Shown here one piece after another: positions 5,165 to 6,191 of a DNA stretch of 6,191 bases. The stretch's first letter is position 1. Every line of letters begins with the position of its first letter. The notes beneath the pieces were generated by a model. It saw only the letters and a list, made by a program, of their open reading frames with translations. It was not told where the DNA came from and ran no database searches. Position numbers and translations under genes: made by a program. The stretch is from DAOTXN01 sp034435435 (GTDB lineage: Bacteria > Chloroflexota > Anaerolineae > S140-20), in the NCBI GenBank assembly GCA_034435435.1, contig DAOTXN010000119.1:1-6191 (forward strand), read 5' to 3'.

Positions 5165-5207
5165 AAAACAAATCGCCCCAGCCAGATGCGCCGGGGCGAT
5201 TTGTTTT
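5165..5207. terminator. Bidirectional intrinsic terminator between convergent genes
   Basis: AAAACAAATCGCCCC (5165-5179) and GGGGCGATTTGTTTT (5193-5207) are perfect 15-base reverse complements around a 13-base loop. The GC-rich upper stem and A/T-rich base give a U-rich run on either transcript. It lies 68 bases after the coiled-coil gene (+) and 12 bases beyond the stop of the lipoprotein gene (-), so it fits termination of both. Bases 5097-5164 hold nothing else recognisable. Confidence 0.9.
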
Positions 5208-5219
5208 GGCTCAGCCTGG

Positions 5220-6053
5220 TTACTGCACCGTAAACGAGTGGATCATCCCCAACTCGAGGTGCGACTTGCCGGTGGCGGGGTCGGGGATAAAACACAGCGC
5301 CACGTATTCCCCGCGCGTCAGGTTGAGCCTGACCCAGGCGGTCTGGTCGGTTCCCATGGCCTGCATACCGCCCATATAGGCATAGGGCGGGGCTCCCGTG
5401 GGCGCCTGCATAAAGGCCATGACGTCCTCCATCGTTTTGCCCTCCGCCAGCTTGATCAAAGCGATCTCGTGCGGCTGCGGTCCCTGGTTGACGATCTTCC
5501 AGGTCTGCTCGCCGGCCTTGAGCTGCGCCGGCATCTCGAAGTGAAAGTCGCTCATCATCACCGCCGCCGCCGACTTGGGCGCAGCGGCCTTGTCACTGCC
5601 GTCCCGCGCCACGACCGTCAGCGGTTGGATCATCCCTTTGGCCATGTGCGGGACGCCGTCCGGGCTGGGGATAAAGCACAGCAAATAGTATTGGCCTTCC
5701 GTCAGATCGAGCACGACCTCGCCCTGCTGGCCCGGCTCGATGACGCCGACGCCGCCCGGAAGGCTCACCAACGCCATCAGCGCCTCGGGGTCCTGCTGGA
5801 GCGTCGTCTGGAACTGCTCGACGGTCACGTCGTCGTTGAGCCGGATCAGTTGCATGTGGTGGGCTTCCTGGCCGGTGTTATCCATCTTGAAAGAGACCAG
5901 GCCGGCCTCGATCTGGGCGGGCGCTTCGAAAAAGTGGTCGCCCGCCTTGATGGTGATGGTGGGGATGCTGGCCTTGTCGCTCTGGCAGCCGCTCAGCAGC
6001 AGCAGCGTCCCCATCAGGAGCACGAGAATCAGGATACTCGATTGCAGTTTCAT
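5220..6053 (-). CDS. Lipoprotein with two tandem cupredoxin-like domains
   Basis: This is a 277-residue exported protein. The ATG at 6053 follows AGGA by seven bases. Residues 1-22 are a lipoprotein signal peptide with lipobox LSGC, and Cys23 is the expected lipidated residue that holds the protein on the outer face of the membrane. Two homologous beta-rich domains follow (about 31-148 and 164-276), joined by an Ala/Lys-rich linker. Each keeps a type-1-copper-like ligand pattern: His65, Cys126, His136 and Met141 in the first; His195, Cys254, His265 and Met270 in the second. His and Met are separated by four residues, as in plastocyanin and auracyanin. However, Cys and His are nine or ten residues apart, longer than in classical blue copper proteins. 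Both domains carry the phrase LCFIP followed by a GM near the end. Extracytoplasmic electron transfer or copper binding is likely but inferred. It is probably monocistronic. Confidence 0.88.
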   Translation of the reverse strand: MKLQSSILILVLLMGTLLLLSGCQSDKASIPTITIKAGDHFFEAPAQIEAGLVSFKMDNTGQEAHHMQLIRLNDDVTVEQFQTTLQQDPEALMALVSLPGGVGVIEPGQQGEVVLDLTEGQYYLLCFIPSPDGVPHMAKGMIQPLTVVARDGSDKAAAPKSAAAVMMSDFHFEMPAQLKAGEQTWKIVNQGPQPHEIALIKLAEGKTMEDVMAFMQAPTGAPPYAYMGGMQAMGTDQTAWVRLNLTRGEYVALCFIPDPATGKSHLELGMIHSFTVQ

Positions 6054-6065
6054 TTTTTCATCCTG

Positions 6066-6116
6066 AAATTACGGCATAGTGTATTTCGATAAAGCCAGAC
6101 TGCCGCACTGTAATTT
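6066..6116. repeat. Interrupted inverted repeat upstream of the cupredoxin lipoprotein gene
   Basis: AAATTAC (6066-6072) pairs with GTAATTT (6110-6116). The adjacent GGCA (6073-6076) pairs with TGCC (6101-6104) across a five-base bulge. Alternatively AGTG (6078-6081) can pair with CACT (6106-6109). It starts 13 bases upstream of the start codon, so it could be an operator or a leader structure. No clear promoter was found in 6054-6191: TATAAG on the minus strand near 6145 has no matching -35 box. No other gene is visible in this end of the window. Confidence 0.35.
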
Positions 6117-6191
6117 GCCGGTTTCTGCATCTTTGCCGACTAGCTTATATCTCGCAAGTAGTATGATTTGCGAAAGCCGGTCAGAATTGTC

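Noticed and set aside
6050..6063. Mini-frame ATG AAA AAA TGA overlapping the start of the cupredoxin gene on the minus strand.
   Set aside because: It has three sense codons, and AGGA overlaps its own ATG, so it cannot have a normally placed ribosome site. It is probably coincidence in an A-rich leader.
5238..6092. 284-codon plus-strand frame opposite the lipoprotein gene.
   Set aside because: The minus strand encodes a lipobox signal peptide and two cupredoxin-like domains. The plus-strand product is Arg/His/Asp-rich with no plausible domain, and it reads through the terminator side without a ribosome binding site.

Overview
The window looks like a piece of a GC-rich, probably monoderm, environmental bacterium. 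The best guess is Chloroflexota (Anaerolineae-like), held with moderate confidence. The hints are a secreted Ser/Thr/Pro-rich protein with an LPXTG sorting signal, a lipobox lipoprotein, a coiled-coil PD-(D/E)XK-like protein, a WWALIPG-type membrane protein, and short repetitive debris in several intergenic gaps (AATCCTGTAAATCCTGT, CTTCGTGTCTTGGTGG, CGCAGAGAGCGCAGAG, TCGT-rich tracts). From memory, such debris is scattered through genomes of this group. No rRNA, tRNA, CRISPR array, insertion sequence or phage gene is visible.

Layout. 1-178 is a repeat-laden intergenic stretch ending in a ribosome binding site. 179-943 and 1029-1784 (+) are two tandem short-chain dehydrogenases/reductases with complete catalytic motifs, separated by a palindrome and a TCGT-rich tract. 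They converge on a two-gene minus-strand operon. Its first gene (2998-2402) encodes a membrane-anchored coiled-coil protein ending in a helix-hairpin-helix domain. Its second gene (2402-1806), joined by a TGATG stop/start overlap, encodes an LPXTG surface-stalk protein. A divergent intergenic region (2999-3255) carries a likely promoter for this operon, several hairpins and repeat debris.

On the plus strand, 3256-4113 encodes a membrane protein built from four related two-helix units, three of them spaced exactly 52 residues apart by a DRxxWWA(L/M)IPG motif. A strong sigma70-type promoter (4160-4188) drives 4209-5096, a coiled-coil protein with tandem 42-bp coding repeats and a PD-(D/E)XK-like C-terminal domain. 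A perfect 15-bp-stem bidirectional terminator (5165-5207) separates it from a convergent minus-strand lipoprotein gene (5220-6053) with two tandem cupredoxin-like domains, each keeping a His/Cys/His/Met ligand set.

Apart from the two SDR genes (probably one transcript) and the 2998-1806 operon, the genes look like independent transcription units and do not form one evident pathway. Four of the seven products are membrane- or surface-associated, so this is mostly cell-envelope and housekeeping content beside an SDR pair of unknown substrate.
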